DNA of 64,000 nt from Nonomuraea africana (GTDB lineage: Bacteria; Actinomycetota; Actinomycetes; Streptosporangiales; Streptosporangiaceae), in contig NZ_JADBEF010000001.1 of assembly GCF_014873535.1 (NCBI RefSeq), positions 2,666,001-2,730,000 on the forward strand, read 5' to 3'. Made by a program: the position numbers and the translations under genes. The first letter of the stretch is position 1. Each line of letters starts with the position of its first letter. The notes beneath the pieces are model-generated. The model did no database searches and had not been told where the DNA came from. It saw nothing but the letters and a program-made list of their open reading frames with translations. This document shows positions 30,544-39,122 of this stretch, in pieces.

Positions 30544-30720
30544 TCAGGCGGCGTGGGAGCGGCGAGCGGCGATTTCCGCCTCGCGCCGGTGGGCGAGCTC
30601 GAGCATGTCGGCTGGTGGTTCGCCGCCCATGACCTCGCGGAGCTTGTCGAGGTTGGCCTGGCGCTTGTCCTCGGGATAAGGCACGCGCTCCTGCTCGCCG
30701 ATCTCCTGCTGCTCGTCCAT
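30544..30720 (-). CDS. Small antitoxin-like protein
   Basis: A 58-residue, strongly charged protein (MDEQQEIGEQERVPYPEDKR ... REVMGGEPPADMLELAHRREAEIAARR) that is largely helical, as in antitoxin tails. It sits 43 bp after the xre gene and 14 bp before the PIN gene on the same strand. No DNA-binding fold is seen in it, so the upstream XRE protein probably supplies operon control. It is too short for standard gene callers. Confidence 0.6.
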   Translation of the reverse strand: MDEQQEIGEQERVPYPEDKRQANLDKLREVMGGEPPADMLELAHRREAEIAARRSHAA

Positions 30721-30762
30721 ATCGTCAGGGTACTCGCGGCGTGGGCTGCGTTGCCAGGGAAC

Positions 30763-31035
30763 TCAGGGCGCCTGAACGGACGAGGCCGCAGCCGGACTCT
30801 CGCTTGTCGCCGGTCGGACTTCGCCCACGCTGGCTCGGCAGGAGTGGCGAGCGACCTCACCGGAGGAGAACAAGGCCTCGGTCTTCACTCCCAACGCGGC
30901 GGCGATTAGGAAGACGTTGTCGAGTCCAATGTTGCGTTTGCCAGCCTCCACCGCGCCATAGAACGAGCGGTCCAAACCTGCGGCCTGGGCCACCTCAACC
31001 TGAGTGCGACCGGCTAGCTTCCGCAGCTCGCGCAC
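30763..31035 (-). CDS. XRE-family helix-turn-helix regulator
   Basis: A 90-residue protein with a Cro/CI HTH at residues about 4-55 (LRKLAGRTQVEVAQAAGLDRSF, then VEAGKRNIGLDNVFLIAAALGV) and a short disordered tail. The GTG at 31035 is used; the frame is open upstream and a few more residues (GFGRRV) would fit relatives. First gene of an operon with the small antitoxin and PIN protein, which it probably autoregulates. Confidence 0.78.
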   Translation of the reverse strand: MRELRKLAGRTQVEVAQAAGLDRSFYGAVEAGKRNIGLDNVFLIAAALGVKTEALFSSGEVARHSCRASVGEVRPATSESPAAASSVQAP

Positions 31036-31153
31036 GCGTCGGCCAAACCCGCGACCACGCCATGGTCCAACTCGGCGCGGACGTCTGCCTCGCGTTCATC
31101 GACCGAGGCAGCCCCGGCGCGACCCGAACCGCCGCCCCGCCGGACGCACTGAA

Positions 31154-31272
31154 CCTCGATCATTAAGGAATGCGTAGGTGTGTGCGTGGAGGGCGTGCGC
31201 CGCTCGAAGGGGGTCTAGATCTAGAGGGCGGGGTCTCTAGGTCTAGAGGGCGCTCTAGAGGGCGATACGGGG
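31154..31272. repeat. CTAG-palindrome array, copy 1
   Basis: About 118 bp. A GT-rich lead (near 31170-31200) is followed by three palindromes: TCTAGATCTAGA (31214-31225), CTCTAGGTCTAGAG (31235-31248) and CTCTAGAG (31253-31260). This gives five CTAG tetramers in 46 bp; CTAG is normally rare in high-GC actinomycete DNA. The palindrome centres are 22 and 15 bp apart. A second copy is at 46391-46510 in the same orientation. The array lies near relaxase genes, so an origin of transfer, replication or partition site is possible. Confidence 0.75.
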
Positions 31273-31459
31273 CTCTGCCTGGCCTCTATGGCTTTGAACG
31301 ACTCTCTTGGCCCCTGAGGAACGAGTCGTCTGGCCCCAGCTAGCGGTCATAGAGGTCTGTTGTGAACAAGTTGATTGGCCCCACCCGAACATGGTGTTCG
31401 CGGCTGCGCAGAATCAGCAGGCCGGTGCCCAGGGTCAGCAAAGAATGCCGGCGTCCGTG

Positions 31460-32266
31460 TCAGTAGCGCAGGTCCGCCAGAACGCCGTAGTGGTCAGACG
31501 CCACCACCCCACCGACAGGCTCGTGGCCGATCACCTCACAGCGCACCGGATGGCCCGCGCCGCCCCGGCGCGGCCAGGCGGACAGCACGTGGTCGATCCT
31601 GCGGTCTGGCCACAGCGCCGGCGCCGCCCACGGGTTGGCCCCGGCCCAGGTGTGCCCGCCGCCCTGGCCGTTACCAGCGGCCGTCCAGGCGTCATAGAAC
31701 ACCAGGCCGGGCACGGCCGGGACGGACTTACCGGTCAGCATGCGCAGCTCGTCGCTGTCGGGGTCGGCGTTGAAATCGCCGCACAGCACCGTCGGGTGCC
31801 GGCGCCGCTGCGTCTCGGCGATGAAGGCGGCCACCTCGCGCACCTGCTGCTGGCGCTCGCCGCTGTGCTCCAGCCGCCAGGTCAGCGCCACCACGTAGAC
31901 CTGGATGACGCCGCGCGGGCCGTCGATCCTGGCATACAGCACCCGGCCGCCGGTGTCTTGCTCGCCCGTGAGCTTGCGCGACTCGTGCGCGCCAATCGGC
32001 CAGCGCGACAGGACAGCCAGGCCCGAGCGCGCACCGTTGACCTCGGAGTCGCCGTCGAACACGTGGTACGGCAGGCCGAGCCGTGCGCCCTGTTCATCCC
32101 ACGCCTCCACCAGCCCCACCACGTCAGGGTCGTGCCGCTCCAGAGTGGCGCGGATGGCGGCCTCGCGATGCTCCCACGGACCGTACCTGCCCCACACGTT
32201 CCAGGTGATGAGCCGGAACGTCGTTGTGACGAGCGGCCCATAGGGTTCGGCGATGTCATAGGTCAT
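31460..32266 (-). CDS. Endonuclease/exonuclease/phosphatase-family protein
   Basis: A 268-residue protein with all EEP-fold signatures: TWNVWG, VVGLVEAWDEQ (catalytic Glu), VLCGDFNADPDSDEL (Asp-x-Asn) and VASDHYGVLADL (Ser-Asp-His at the end). The family includes DNase I-like nucleases and inositol or sphingolipid phosphatases; without a signal peptide an intracellular hydrolase is likely. The ATG at 32266 follows GGAGAAG. It is a single gene downstream of a CTAG array. Confidence 0.85.
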   Translation of the reverse strand: MTYDIAEPYGPLVTTTFRLITWNVWGRYGPWEHREAAIRATLERHDPDVVGLVEAWDEQGARLGLPYHVFDGDSEVNGARSGLAVLSRWPIGAHESRKLTGEQDTGGRVLYARIDGPRGVIQVYVVALTWRLEHSGERQQQVREVAAFIAETQRRRHPTVLCGDFNADPDSDELRMLTGKSVPAVPGLVFYDAWTAAGNGQGGGHTWAGANPWAAPALWPDRRIDHVLSAWPRRGGAGHPVRCEVIGHEPVGGVVASDHYGVLADLRY

Positions 32267-32437
32267 CCGTCTTCTCCTGCCCAGTTCCAGCCTGCGGCGA
32301 AGATCCATCCTCTGGGAGTTGCCTCCCGGCGTACAGCACTGTCCGCGAGAGCTGCAATTGGGGCCACTTCTGACGAACACCCGCCCACCCGATTCCTCAG
32401 GTAGGCCCGCCCGTAGCTTCCAGCAAAAAACCAACGA

Positions 32438-32540
32438 TTAGCTTTTGATCTTGGTGTGGCGGGTCATCACCGCGGCGAAGCGGAGGTTGGCGCGGATGAC
32501 GGTAAAGCTGTTGTTGCGGCTGTGGCGCACACGCTTGAAT
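32438..32540 (-). pseudogene. C-terminal fragment of a probable transposase
   Basis: A frame without a start reads RHSRNNSFTVIRANLRFAA and ends MTRHTKIKS. The pattern resembles the end of actinomycete IS transposases, but I cannot assign the family. It lies between an EEP gene and a methyltransferase gene. Confidence 0.35.
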
Positions 32541-32591
32541 CAGCAGGCCACCACGGCCAACTGCGGATGAGTCGGAAGGAGGAGGCGCTTC

Positions 32592-33344
32592 ATGAGTGAA
32601 GCGTTCTACTCGCACGCGAGGCTGTACGACCTCATGTTCCCGGGCGGCGGGCCCGCAGTCGACTTCTACCGCGCCGACGCCAATCGGCAAGGCGGGCGCG
32701 TATTGGAACTCGGGTGCGGCACCGGGCACAAGCTGATCCCCATCGCGTCCGACGGGCATCCGTGCGTCGGCGTGGACTTCTCGTCAGACATGCTGGCTGA
32801 GGCTCAGCGTAAGGCGAACGAGCGCGGTGTGGCGGTGGAATGGGTGCAGGGCGACATGCGGGCCTTCGATCTGGGCCGCACATTCGACTTCGTGTTCATC
32901 ACAGCCAATTCCCTACTGCATCTGCATGATGCTGAGGATCTGGTCAGCTGCTTCCGGTCGGTTCGACGACACCTGGCGCCAGGAGCACGGTTCGTCTTCG
33001 ATGTGTTCAACCCGAGCGTGCGCCTCCTTGCCGAAGCCGATGGCGTGCGGCGCACCCGGGAGTCGTTGTCGTTCATGGATCCTGACCGTGGCAACGTTAG
33101 CGTCGATGTCGCTGAGATCTACGATGCGCCCGCGCAAGTCACACGCGGGACGTGGCACCTCTCGACTGACTCCGAGCCCGACTTCGTCGTCGCACCACTC
33201 GAAATCAGGAGCATCTTCCCGCAGGAGCTGCCGCTGCTCGTCTCGCTCGGCGGCCTTCGGCTCGTCGAGCGCTTCGGCGACTGGTCCGGTCGGCCATTTG
33301 CCGTGGATACGCCGCTTCAACTCTGCATCTGCGAGTCCGCGTGA
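32592..33344 (+). CDS. Class I SAM-dependent methyltransferase
   Basis: A 250-residue methyltransferase. Motif I is RVLELGCGTGHK (about residues 36-47), motif II VGVDFSSDML, then VQGDMRAFDLGRTFD and the LLHLHD/VRRHLAPGARFVFD segment of small-molecule methylases. The C-terminal sheet matches actinomycete enzymes of unknown substrate. A strong GGAGGAGG ribosome-binding site precedes the ATG. A weak terminator-like hairpin with a T-run follows the stop. Confidence 0.85.
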   Translation: MSEAFYSHARLYDLMFPGGGPAVDFYRADANRQGGRVLELGCGTGHKLIPIASDGHPCVGVDFSSDMLAEAQRKANERGVAVEWVQGDMRAFDLGRTFDFVFITANSLLHLHDAEDLVSCFRSVRRHLAPGARFVFDVFNPSVRLLAEADGVRRTRESLSFMDPDRGNVSVDVAEIYDAPAQVTRGTWHLSTDSEPDFVVAPLEIRSIFPQELPLLVSLGGLRLVERFGDWSGRPFAVDTPLQLCICESA

Positions 33345-33378
33345 CTGAAGGCGAGAGCACAGTCTCGGTCAAGCAAAA

Positions 33379-33402
33379 CTCGCCCGCAGCGAGCTGATTT
33401 TT
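33379..33402 (+). terminator. Short hairpin with T-run
   Basis: CTCGC pairs with GCGAG across 5 nt, followed by CTGATTTTT, 34 nt after the methyltransferase stop. The stem is short, so the call is modest. Confidence 0.4.
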
Positions 33403-33667
33403 CGGCAGTGCCAGTCTTCTGCCGGGCTTTCGCAGGGGGCTCGGGTCGCAGTGGCGCTATCCGAGCCGCGACCGCTCAAACGGCTTCTGCGCGGCCCGTG
33501 GTCGGGGCGGGTTGCGCCTCGGGCCTTCCCACAGCGGAGATGTCCGTAGAGGCATTCTGAGGGGCTCCTACCCGCGACTTGCCGCGTGTTTCGCCAACTC
33601 GTTCTCGCTCCTACGCCGTTCACGGCCCGCTCGGCCTTCGCCGCAGTCCGTGGGAAAGAATCACACA

Positions 33668-34510
33668 ATGCCGATGCTGCTCAAGGCGGTTCTAGCGGGC
33701 GCCGCGATCGGTGCCTCCCAGGTCCTCATCCTGGTCTTCTGGCCTCATGATCCGGACAACGAATTCACCGGGGTGGCGGTGATGATGTTCGCGCCCTTCC
33801 CACTCGCGTTCCTGTTGAGCTGGGCCGCAAGGATGCCGCGTTGGCCGATCGTGGGACTGTCCACGCCGTTCGTCATGTTCGTGTTCGCCATGGTCATGGT
33901 CGCGGGCATGCAGTGGCTGCCCGACTCGCCTGTCAGCCTCGCCATCCCCGCCGTGATCGGATTCCCGTTCACGGCGTGGCTGTGCGCTCCGGGCAACAGG
34001 ATGGCCCGCATTGCCGCGGCGGGGACGGTCCTTCTGGCCTTCTGCGCGGCTCCGCTGGTGTCCAAAGCCATCCAGGCGGCGGAAGTCATCGGGGATATGA
34101 AGAGCTCGGGGATTCCGCTGGTCGCGCCAGCCATTCCGAACTATCGGCTCGACTCCGTGGACCCGACCTGGCTGCCGGAGATGATCGGCTTCACCTACCA
34201 CCCCACGGACGACCACGGGAGCGGCCGGTGGGTCGAGGTGTACGTCAGGCCAGGCGGCGCGGCCTCCCCTGAGGCGGCGTGCGCCGACCCCATGCCGGAC
34301 TGGAGCTGGAAGACGGTCACGCCGTGCCGGCAGATCGCCCCCGGCGTCTGGACGACACGCCTGGAGAACGGCTACACCCCCGTGTACGCCAGGCATGGTG
34401 ACGCCCTGGTACAGGTGGGCGGCTACGACGCCATAACCGAGGACTTCCTTCTCTCCGTGCTGCCGACCTTCCGGCCCATCACCGCGGTGGAGATCGCGGC
34501 GGCCAGCTAG
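33668..34510 (+). CDS. Membrane-anchored hypothetical protein
   Basis: About 280 residues. The first 130 form four hydrophobic helices (AVLAGAAIGASQVLILVFW, the stretch around MMFAPFPLAFLLSWAA, VMFVFAMVMVAGM and a later pair). The rest is a soluble domain with paired cysteines (EAACADPMPDW, TVTPCRQIAPGVW), probably outside the membrane. No family is recognised. The ATG at 33668 lacks a clear ribosome-binding site; the ATG at 33674 is an alternative. The first ~160 bp are duplicated at 56204-56384, next to a Tn3 end. Confidence 0.7.
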   Translation: MPMLLKAVLAGAAIGASQVLILVFWPHDPDNEFTGVAVMMFAPFPLAFLLSWAARMPRWPIVGLSTPFVMFVFAMVMVAGMQWLPDSPVSLAIPAVIGFPFTAWLCAPGNRMARIAAAGTVLLAFCAAPLVSKAIQAAEVIGDMKSSGIPLVAPAIPNYRLDSVDPTWLPEMIGFTYHPTDDHGSGRWVEVYVRPGGAASPEAACADPMPDWSWKTVTPCRQIAPGVWTTRLENGYTPVYARHGDALVQVGGYDAITEDFLLSVLPTFRPITAVEIAAAS

Positions 34511-34651
34511 ATTAGCGATCTCGTTCCGGTGTCAGTGGCCGGTTGGAACCTTCCATGGGCGGCCAGTTACTGGGGGCCGGCTGGCCGCAAGTGATGTGGG
34601 TTGTAGGTGCAGGAGTGGGAGCTGGCGTGGCGTCGTTGAACCAGTAGGTTG

Positions 34652-35620
34652 TCATCGTGGCTTGGCCCGGAACGCCCGGCGGTAGGCGCCCGGTGTTGTG
34701 CCCAGGGTGTTGAGGAAGCGCCTGCGGAGGTTGGTGGCCGAGGAGAGACCGACGCGGCGGGCGATGGCCTCCAATGGGAGGTCGGAGGACTCCAGTAGAT
34801 CCCGGGCCGTGGCGATCCGCTGGGCGAGCAGCCACTGGCCGGGGCTGGTGCCGAGTTGCTCGGCGAACCGTCGGGTGAGGGTACGCGTTGAGACGCCGGC
34901 GTGCGCGGCCATGCTCTCGATGGTCACCGGTTCGCTGAGTCTCGCGGTGATCCACTCCAGCAGCGGCGCGAGCGTGCCGTCGATCTGGGCGGGGTGTGGC
35001 GGCGCCGAGTACTGCAACTGCCCGCCCTCGCGGTGGGGCGGCATGACCATGGTCCGCGCGATATGTGCGGCGTACCGAGCGCCCTGGTCGCTGCGGACCA
35101 GGTGCATGCACAGGTCGAAGCCGGCGCCGGCGCCGGCGCTGGTGGCTACGTCACCGTGGTCCACGTACAGCACATTCGGGTCGACCCGGATGTGCGGGAA
35201 GCGCGCGGCGAGCGCGTCTGCCAGCGCCCAGTGGGTGGTTGCCCGTCGTCCGTCCAGCAGACCGGCGTGCGCCAGCGCGAAGGCGCCGGAGCAGATGCTG
35301 ACCACCCGCGCTCCGTGGGAGTGCGCGCGGCGCAGCACCCTGACGACCGCAGGCGAGGGTGGCTCCGTGGTGGGCAGCCAGCCCGGGATGACCACGGTGT
35401 CCGCCTGGTCGAGTGCGTCCAGCCCATCGGTCACGAGCATGTCGTACCCGGCGTACGTCGCGACCGGGCCAGGGCGCTCCGTGCACATGCTGAAGGCGTA
35501 CCGCATCGGAAGTCCTGGCCGCTCGATCCCGAACACCTGGGCCGCGCAGGCGAGTTCGAAGGTCGATTGCGGTGGGCGGACGAGCGCCACTACGCGATGC
35601 ATGGCAGGAAAGTACCGCAT
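34652..35620 (-). CDS. GlxA-family AraC-type transcriptional regulator
   Basis: 322 residues. The N-terminal DJ-1/PfpI-like domain includes VSICSGAFALAHAGLLDGRRATTHW, with the nucleophile-elbow cysteine. The C-terminal AraC domain has two HTH motifs (IESMAAHAGVSTRTLTRRF and PLEAIARRVGLSSATNLRRRF). Such regulators sense small ligands and activate adjacent genes. The ATG at 35620 follows AGGAAAG. It is divergent from a cupin gene 52 bp away, the likely target. Confidence 0.88.
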   Translation of the reverse strand: MRYFPAMHRVVALVRPPQSTFELACAAQVFGIERPGLPMRYAFSMCTERPGPVATYAGYDMLVTDGLDALDQADTVVIPGWLPTTEPPSPAVVRVLRRAHSHGARVVSICSGAFALAHAGLLDGRRATTHWALADALAARFPHIRVDPNVLYVDHGDVATSAGAGAGFDLCMHLVRSDQGARYAAHIARTMVMPPHREGGQLQYSAPPHPAQIDGTLAPLLEWITARLSEPVTIESMAAHAGVSTRTLTRRFAEQLGTSPGQWLLAQRIATARDLLESSDLPLEAIARRVGLSSATNLRRRFLNTLGTTPGAYRRAFRAKPR

Positions 35621-35672
35621 GATGTCTTTCCTGACACTCGGCGCGGCGCCGGTCGGCCGTCAGGCTGGCCCC

Positions 35673-36005
35673 ATGACGACACAACACAACACGCCTGCCT
35701 ATGTGTGGTCCGCCGTCCAGGACGCCCCGGTCCACGAGCTCTTCCCAGGCATCCGGGCGCGGCCGCTGTGGAACGGGGACAACGGCGCGAAGGCTTATGT
35801 GCTGGAGATGGACGCGAACACGTGCTGGCAGGGAGTCGACGTCCACGAACCGGGTCCCGAGGAGGTCTTCGTGGTCTCTGGCATCTTCAACGACGGCGAC
35901 CGGGACTACCCGGCCGGCTCCTTCATCCACGCCCCCGCGGGCTCCTCGCACGTCCCGCAGACGACCACGGGCTGCACGCTGTTCCTCTTCTACCCGGAAG
36001 GTTAG
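35673..36005 (+). CDS. Cupin-domain protein
   Basis: A 110-residue single-domain cupin resembling ChrR-type anti-sigma cupins: DVHEPGPEEVFVVSGIFNDG with metal-ligand His and Glu, and FIHAPAGSSHVPQT with the last His. Small metal-bound sensor or isomerase roles are typical; none is certain. The ATG at 35673 has little ribosome-binding sequence. It is divergent from the GlxA-like regulator. Confidence 0.8.
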   Translation: MTTQHNTPAYVWSAVQDAPVHELFPGIRARPLWNGDNGAKAYVLEMDANTCWQGVDVHEPGPEEVFVVSGIFNDGDRDYPAGSFIHAPAGSSHVPQTTTGCTLFLFYPEG

Positions 36006-36146
36006 ATCACTCCCGGTTACGCGGCGTTACTTCATAACTGGCCGTCCGCGGGAAATTGCATTGGCCGCCGTCAGCTCGGTCACCGGTTGGAGATGAGACG
36101 GCCACCGCTGTGATCACGAGGATGTGCGGCAACACCCTGATCGGCC

Positions 36147-36425
36147 GTGGCTGTGACCGTGAGGGTGGTGGAGGTCGACCCGGCTGCGTGGCTGGAGCGG
36201 CTGGATGAGCTGTTCATCGAGGTGGTGGCCCCGTTCTTTTACCGGCGTGAGCCCCGGCTTCGCGCCCGGTCGTATCTGTTGGGGCTGTTGAGCGGGCTGG
36301 AGCGTAAGAACGGGTAGTTCGCCGGCGAGGTCACCCCTGATGGGATAGCGGCTGCTCAACCGGGCGGTTCGGGATGCCGATCGGGTCCGCAACGCGCTGC
36401 GCCGGCATGTCGCCAGGCGGATCGG
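36147..36425 (+). pseudogene. N-terminal fragment of an IS701-family transposase
   Basis: From GTG 36147 the frame reads DPAAWLERLDELF and RARSYLLGLLSGLERKNG, then meets an in-frame TAG at 36315. Beyond it, after a shift, GEVTPDG and NALRRHVARRIG match the next part of IS701 transposases. The catalytic core is missing. Confidence 0.7.
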
Positions 36426-36514
36426 CTTACCGAGATCACTGAGCTCATTCCACCGTGACGCCGCAGGTCACGGCTTCGTTGAGGATCATCGTTCTTGATC
36501 CAGAAGCAGGAAGA

Positions 36515-36562
36515 CCCCTGGTAGAAGGGTTGTCGACCAAGAGCAACCATCTCCACCAGGGG
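36515..36562 (+). promoter_or_regulatory. Inverted repeat covering the transposase start region
   Basis: CCCCTGGT (36515-36522) pairs perfectly with ACCAGGGG (36555-36562), which is the purine-rich stretch just before the GTG at 36568. Formed in mRNA, it would hide the ribosome-binding site and limit transposase translation from read-through transcripts. Confidence 0.45.
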
Positions 36563-36567
36563 CCTGT

Positions 36568-37332
36568 GTGCTGTTCTACCGTGCCGCGCTGCCGTTGTCA
36601 TCCCAGACCTTGAGCTACCTGGCCGGTGTGCTGCGGCGGCACCGCGCGGCGATCAGATCCACCCGACGGCGCCTCAACCCCGGCCAGCAGGCCATGCTCG
36701 TGCTGGTCTACCTGCGCAAAGGCGAGACGTTCGCCGAGATCGCCGCCGGGTTCGGCGTGGGGACGGCCACCGCCTGGCGCTACGTGCGGGAGTCCGTCGA
36801 CCTGCTCGCCCGTCGCTCGCCCCGCCTGGAGCAGGCCTTATGCGCCGCCAAGCGCACCGGCTACGCCTTCGTGGTGCTGGACGGCACGCTCATCCCCATC
36901 GACCGCCTGGCTGCAGACCGGCCCTTCTACTCCGGCAAGCACAAGAAGCATGGCATGAACATCCAGGTCATCGCTGCTCCGGACGGCACCCCGCTGTGGA
37001 CCTCGGGATCGCTGCCCGGCTCAGTCCATGACCTCAAGGCAGCTCGCATCTGGGGCATCATCCGCCGACTCAAGAGCGCCGACTTGGTCACCCTCGCAGA
37101 CAAGGGCTACATCGGCGCAGGTGAGCACGTACGCGTGCCCTACAAGGGCAAGAACAAGCCGGCCTCGCAGAAGAGCGCGAACTCCGCCCACGCCAAGCTC
37201 CGCGGCCCCGGCGAGCGCGCCAACGCGCAACTGAAGGCCTGGCGCATCCTGCGCAAACTCCGCTGCTGTCCCCTTCGCGCAGGTCAACTCGTCAAGGCGA
37301 TCCTCGTCCTACAACTCCGTGAAGCCCGCTGA
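36568..37332 (+). CDS. IS5-family (DDE_Tnp_4, ISL2-like) transposase, complete
   Basis: A 254-residue transposase with an N-terminal helical domain (FAEIAAGFGVGTATAWRYV) and a DDE core: VVLDGTLIPIDRL with the first Asp, GSVHDLKAARI with the second, LADKGYIGAG, and GPGERANAQLKAWRIL with the Glu. The frame is intact, so the element may be active. GTG at 36568 is used because relatives start there. I could not fix the outer inverted repeats; the element probably spans about 36.48-37.35 kb. Confidence 0.85.
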   Translation: MLFYRAALPLSSQTLSYLAGVLRRHRAAIRSTRRRLNPGQQAMLVLVYLRKGETFAEIAAGFGVGTATAWRYVRESVDLLARRSPRLEQALCAAKRTGYAFVVLDGTLIPIDRLAADRPFYSGKHKKHGMNIQVIAAPDGTPLWTSGSLPGSVHDLKAARIWGIIRRLKSADLVTLADKGYIGAGEHVRVPYKGKNKPASQKSANSAHAKLRGPGERANAQLKAWRILRKLRCCPLRAGQLVKAILVLQLREAR

Positions 37333-37721
37333 AATGGGTTCACTAACTGCTGCTGCAGTACTAGATCGCGGAAGCCGGCGGACGGCGCTCGAACTCTTAC
37401 ACATTCATTCCGGTGAACCGGGCCCCGGCGGCCGCGCAGCGGGCGCCCTTGATAGTCGTAGAGAAAATATGCATTCGATCATGACGTCCGGTCCCTCGAC
37501 TGCGTCAGCCCGTGGTCTCGGTGGGCCGGTGCCGACGAAGGAGGTACCGGCCCGTCGATCGCCCCCAGCCCGCACAAACGCCAGCCAGCAGCTGGCGATC
37601 GTAAGGCCTGAAGAGTCGCCGACCCTTATCCACGATCGCGGTCAGCTCGAGTCCGGTGTGACGAGCTGCATGCGTTATGAGGTCTTGTTCCTGCGCTGTC
37701 GCCATGCGTCGGGCTCGGTCA
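37333..37721. other. Interval between two insertion sequences
   Basis: About 390 bp with no own gene. Its right part (37675-37721) is the original 3' end of the AlbA_2 gene, now separated from it by the IS256 element: reading across the 8-bp duplication gives PDAWRQRRNKTS and a stop at 37675-37677. Confidence 0.6.
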
Positions 37722-39122
37722 GGGACTGTACGGTTTTCGGTGTAACTCCTGATCAAGGAGAACGCACCTGATGAGTACTGTGATCCAGGCATCGACGGAG
37801 ATCGACCTGGAGGACGCCGCGGTGGCGCGCAAGAAGCCGGACAACTCGACGGATCGGGAGCTGGTGGCCAAGCTGGTCGACCAGGCGCGGGCCGAAGGAG
37901 TCGAACTGGTCGGGGAGAACGGGCTGCTGGGCCGGCTGACCAAGCTGGTACTGGAGTCCGCTCTCGAAGGCGAGATCACCGACCATCTCGGCTACGACAA
38001 GCACGAACGCTCCGGCGGCGAGACGGGCAACACCCGCAATGGCAGCCGGGCCAAGACCGTCATCACCGACGTCGGGCCGGTGGAGATCACCGTCCCCCGC
38101 GATCGGGACGGCAGCTTCGAGCCGAAGATCGTGCGCAAGCGGCAACGACGGCTGTCCGGGGTGGATGAGATGGTCATCTCGCTGGCCGCCAAGGGCCTGA
38201 CCACCGGCGAGATCTCCGCGCACCTGGCCGAGGTTTACGGCGCTGAGGTCTCCAAGCAGACCATCTCCACCATCACCGACAAGGTGCTGGAGGGGATGGC
38301 CGAGTGGCAGAACCGGCCGCTCGATGTCGTCTATCCGGTGATCTTCATTGACGCTATCCACGTCAAGCTGCGTGAGGGCCAGGTCGCCAACCGGCCGATC
38401 TACGTGGCGATGGCGGTCACCGTCGACGGCGAGCGTGACATCCTCGGGCTATGGGCCGGCGACGGCGGAGAGGGCGCCAAGTTCTGGCTGCACGTGCTGA
38501 CCGAGATCAAGAACCGCGGCGTCGCTGACGCGCTGATGGTGGTCTGCGACGGCCTGAAGGGGCTGCCTCAGGCCATCGAGACCGTCTGGCCGCAGGCGGT
38601 GGTGCAAACGTGTGTCGTTCACCTGTTGCGCGCCAGCTTCCGCTACGCCGCCCGCCAGCACTGGGACGCCATCGCCAAGGCCCTCAAGCCCGTCTACACC
38701 GCCCCGACCGAGGCCGCCGCGCTCGAGCGCTTCTACGAGTTCGCCGAGACCTGGGGCGGCAAGTACCCGGCGATCGTGAAGCTATGGGAGGACGCCTGGG
38801 CCGAATTCGTGCCCTTCCTCAACTTCGACACCGAGATCCGCCGGGTGATTTGCTCCACCAACGCCATCGAGTCGGTCAACGCCCGCATCCGGCGGGCAGT
38901 CAAGGCCCGCGGCCACTTCCCGAACGAGCAAGCCGCGCTCAAGTGCGTCTACATGGCCATCATGAGCCTGGACCCGACCGGCAAGGGCCGCAAACGCTGG
39001 ATCACCCGCTGGAAAGCCGCTTTGAACGCCTTCGCCATCACCTTCGAAGGCCGCCTGAACCCGACCACCCGATAACTAATCAAGATCGAGATACACCGTT
39101 AACTGGACACACCCCTCGGTCA
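37714..39122. mobile_element. IS256-family insertion sequence with 8-bp target duplication
   Basis: The element is 37722-39114 (1,393 bp), bounded by imperfect inverted repeats (GGGACTGTACGG... against GGGTGTGTCCAG..., both continuing CGGTGTA). The flanks carry the identical octamer CTCGGTCA (37714-37721 and 39115-39122), the target duplication expected of IS256 elements. The span given includes both duplications. It was inserted near the 3' end of the minus-strand AlbA_2 gene. Confidence 0.9.
37771..39075 (+). CDS. IS256-family transposase, complete
   Basis: 434 residues. DDE residues are Asp194 (FIDAIHVK), Asp260 (VVCDGLKGLP) and Glu367 (STNAIESVNARIRR). The zinc-like CVVHLLR motif typical of the family lies between. 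AAGGAGA precedes the ATG. The frame is intact and both element ends and the target duplication are preserved, so the insertion looks recent and may be mobile. Its stop codon abuts the new stop of the convergent AlbA_2 gene. Confidence 0.95.
   Translation: MSTVIQASTEIDLEDAAVARKKPDNSTDRELVAKLVDQARAEGVELVGENGLLGRLTKLVLESALEGEITDHLGYDKHERSGGETGNTRNGSRAKTVITDVGPVEITVPRDRDGSFEPKIVRKRQRRLSGVDEMVISLAAKGLTTGEISAHLAEVYGAEVSKQTISTITDKVLEGMAEWQNRPLDVVYPVIFIDAIHVKLREGQVANRPIYVAMAVTVDGERDILGLWAGDGGEGAKFWLHVLTEIKNRGVADALMVVCDGLKGLPQAIETVWPQAVVQTCVVHLLRASFRYAARQHWDAIAKALKPVYTAPTEAAALERFYEFAETWGGKYPAIVKLWEDAWAEFVPFLNFDTEIRRVICSTNAIESVNARIRRAVKARGHFPNEQAALKCVYMAIMSLDPTGKGRKRWITRWKAALNAFAITFEGRLNPTTR

Noticed and set aside
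31200..31262. CTAG repeats as a CRISPR array
   Set aside because: Units are palindromes with unequal short spacing, no unique spacers and no cas genes.
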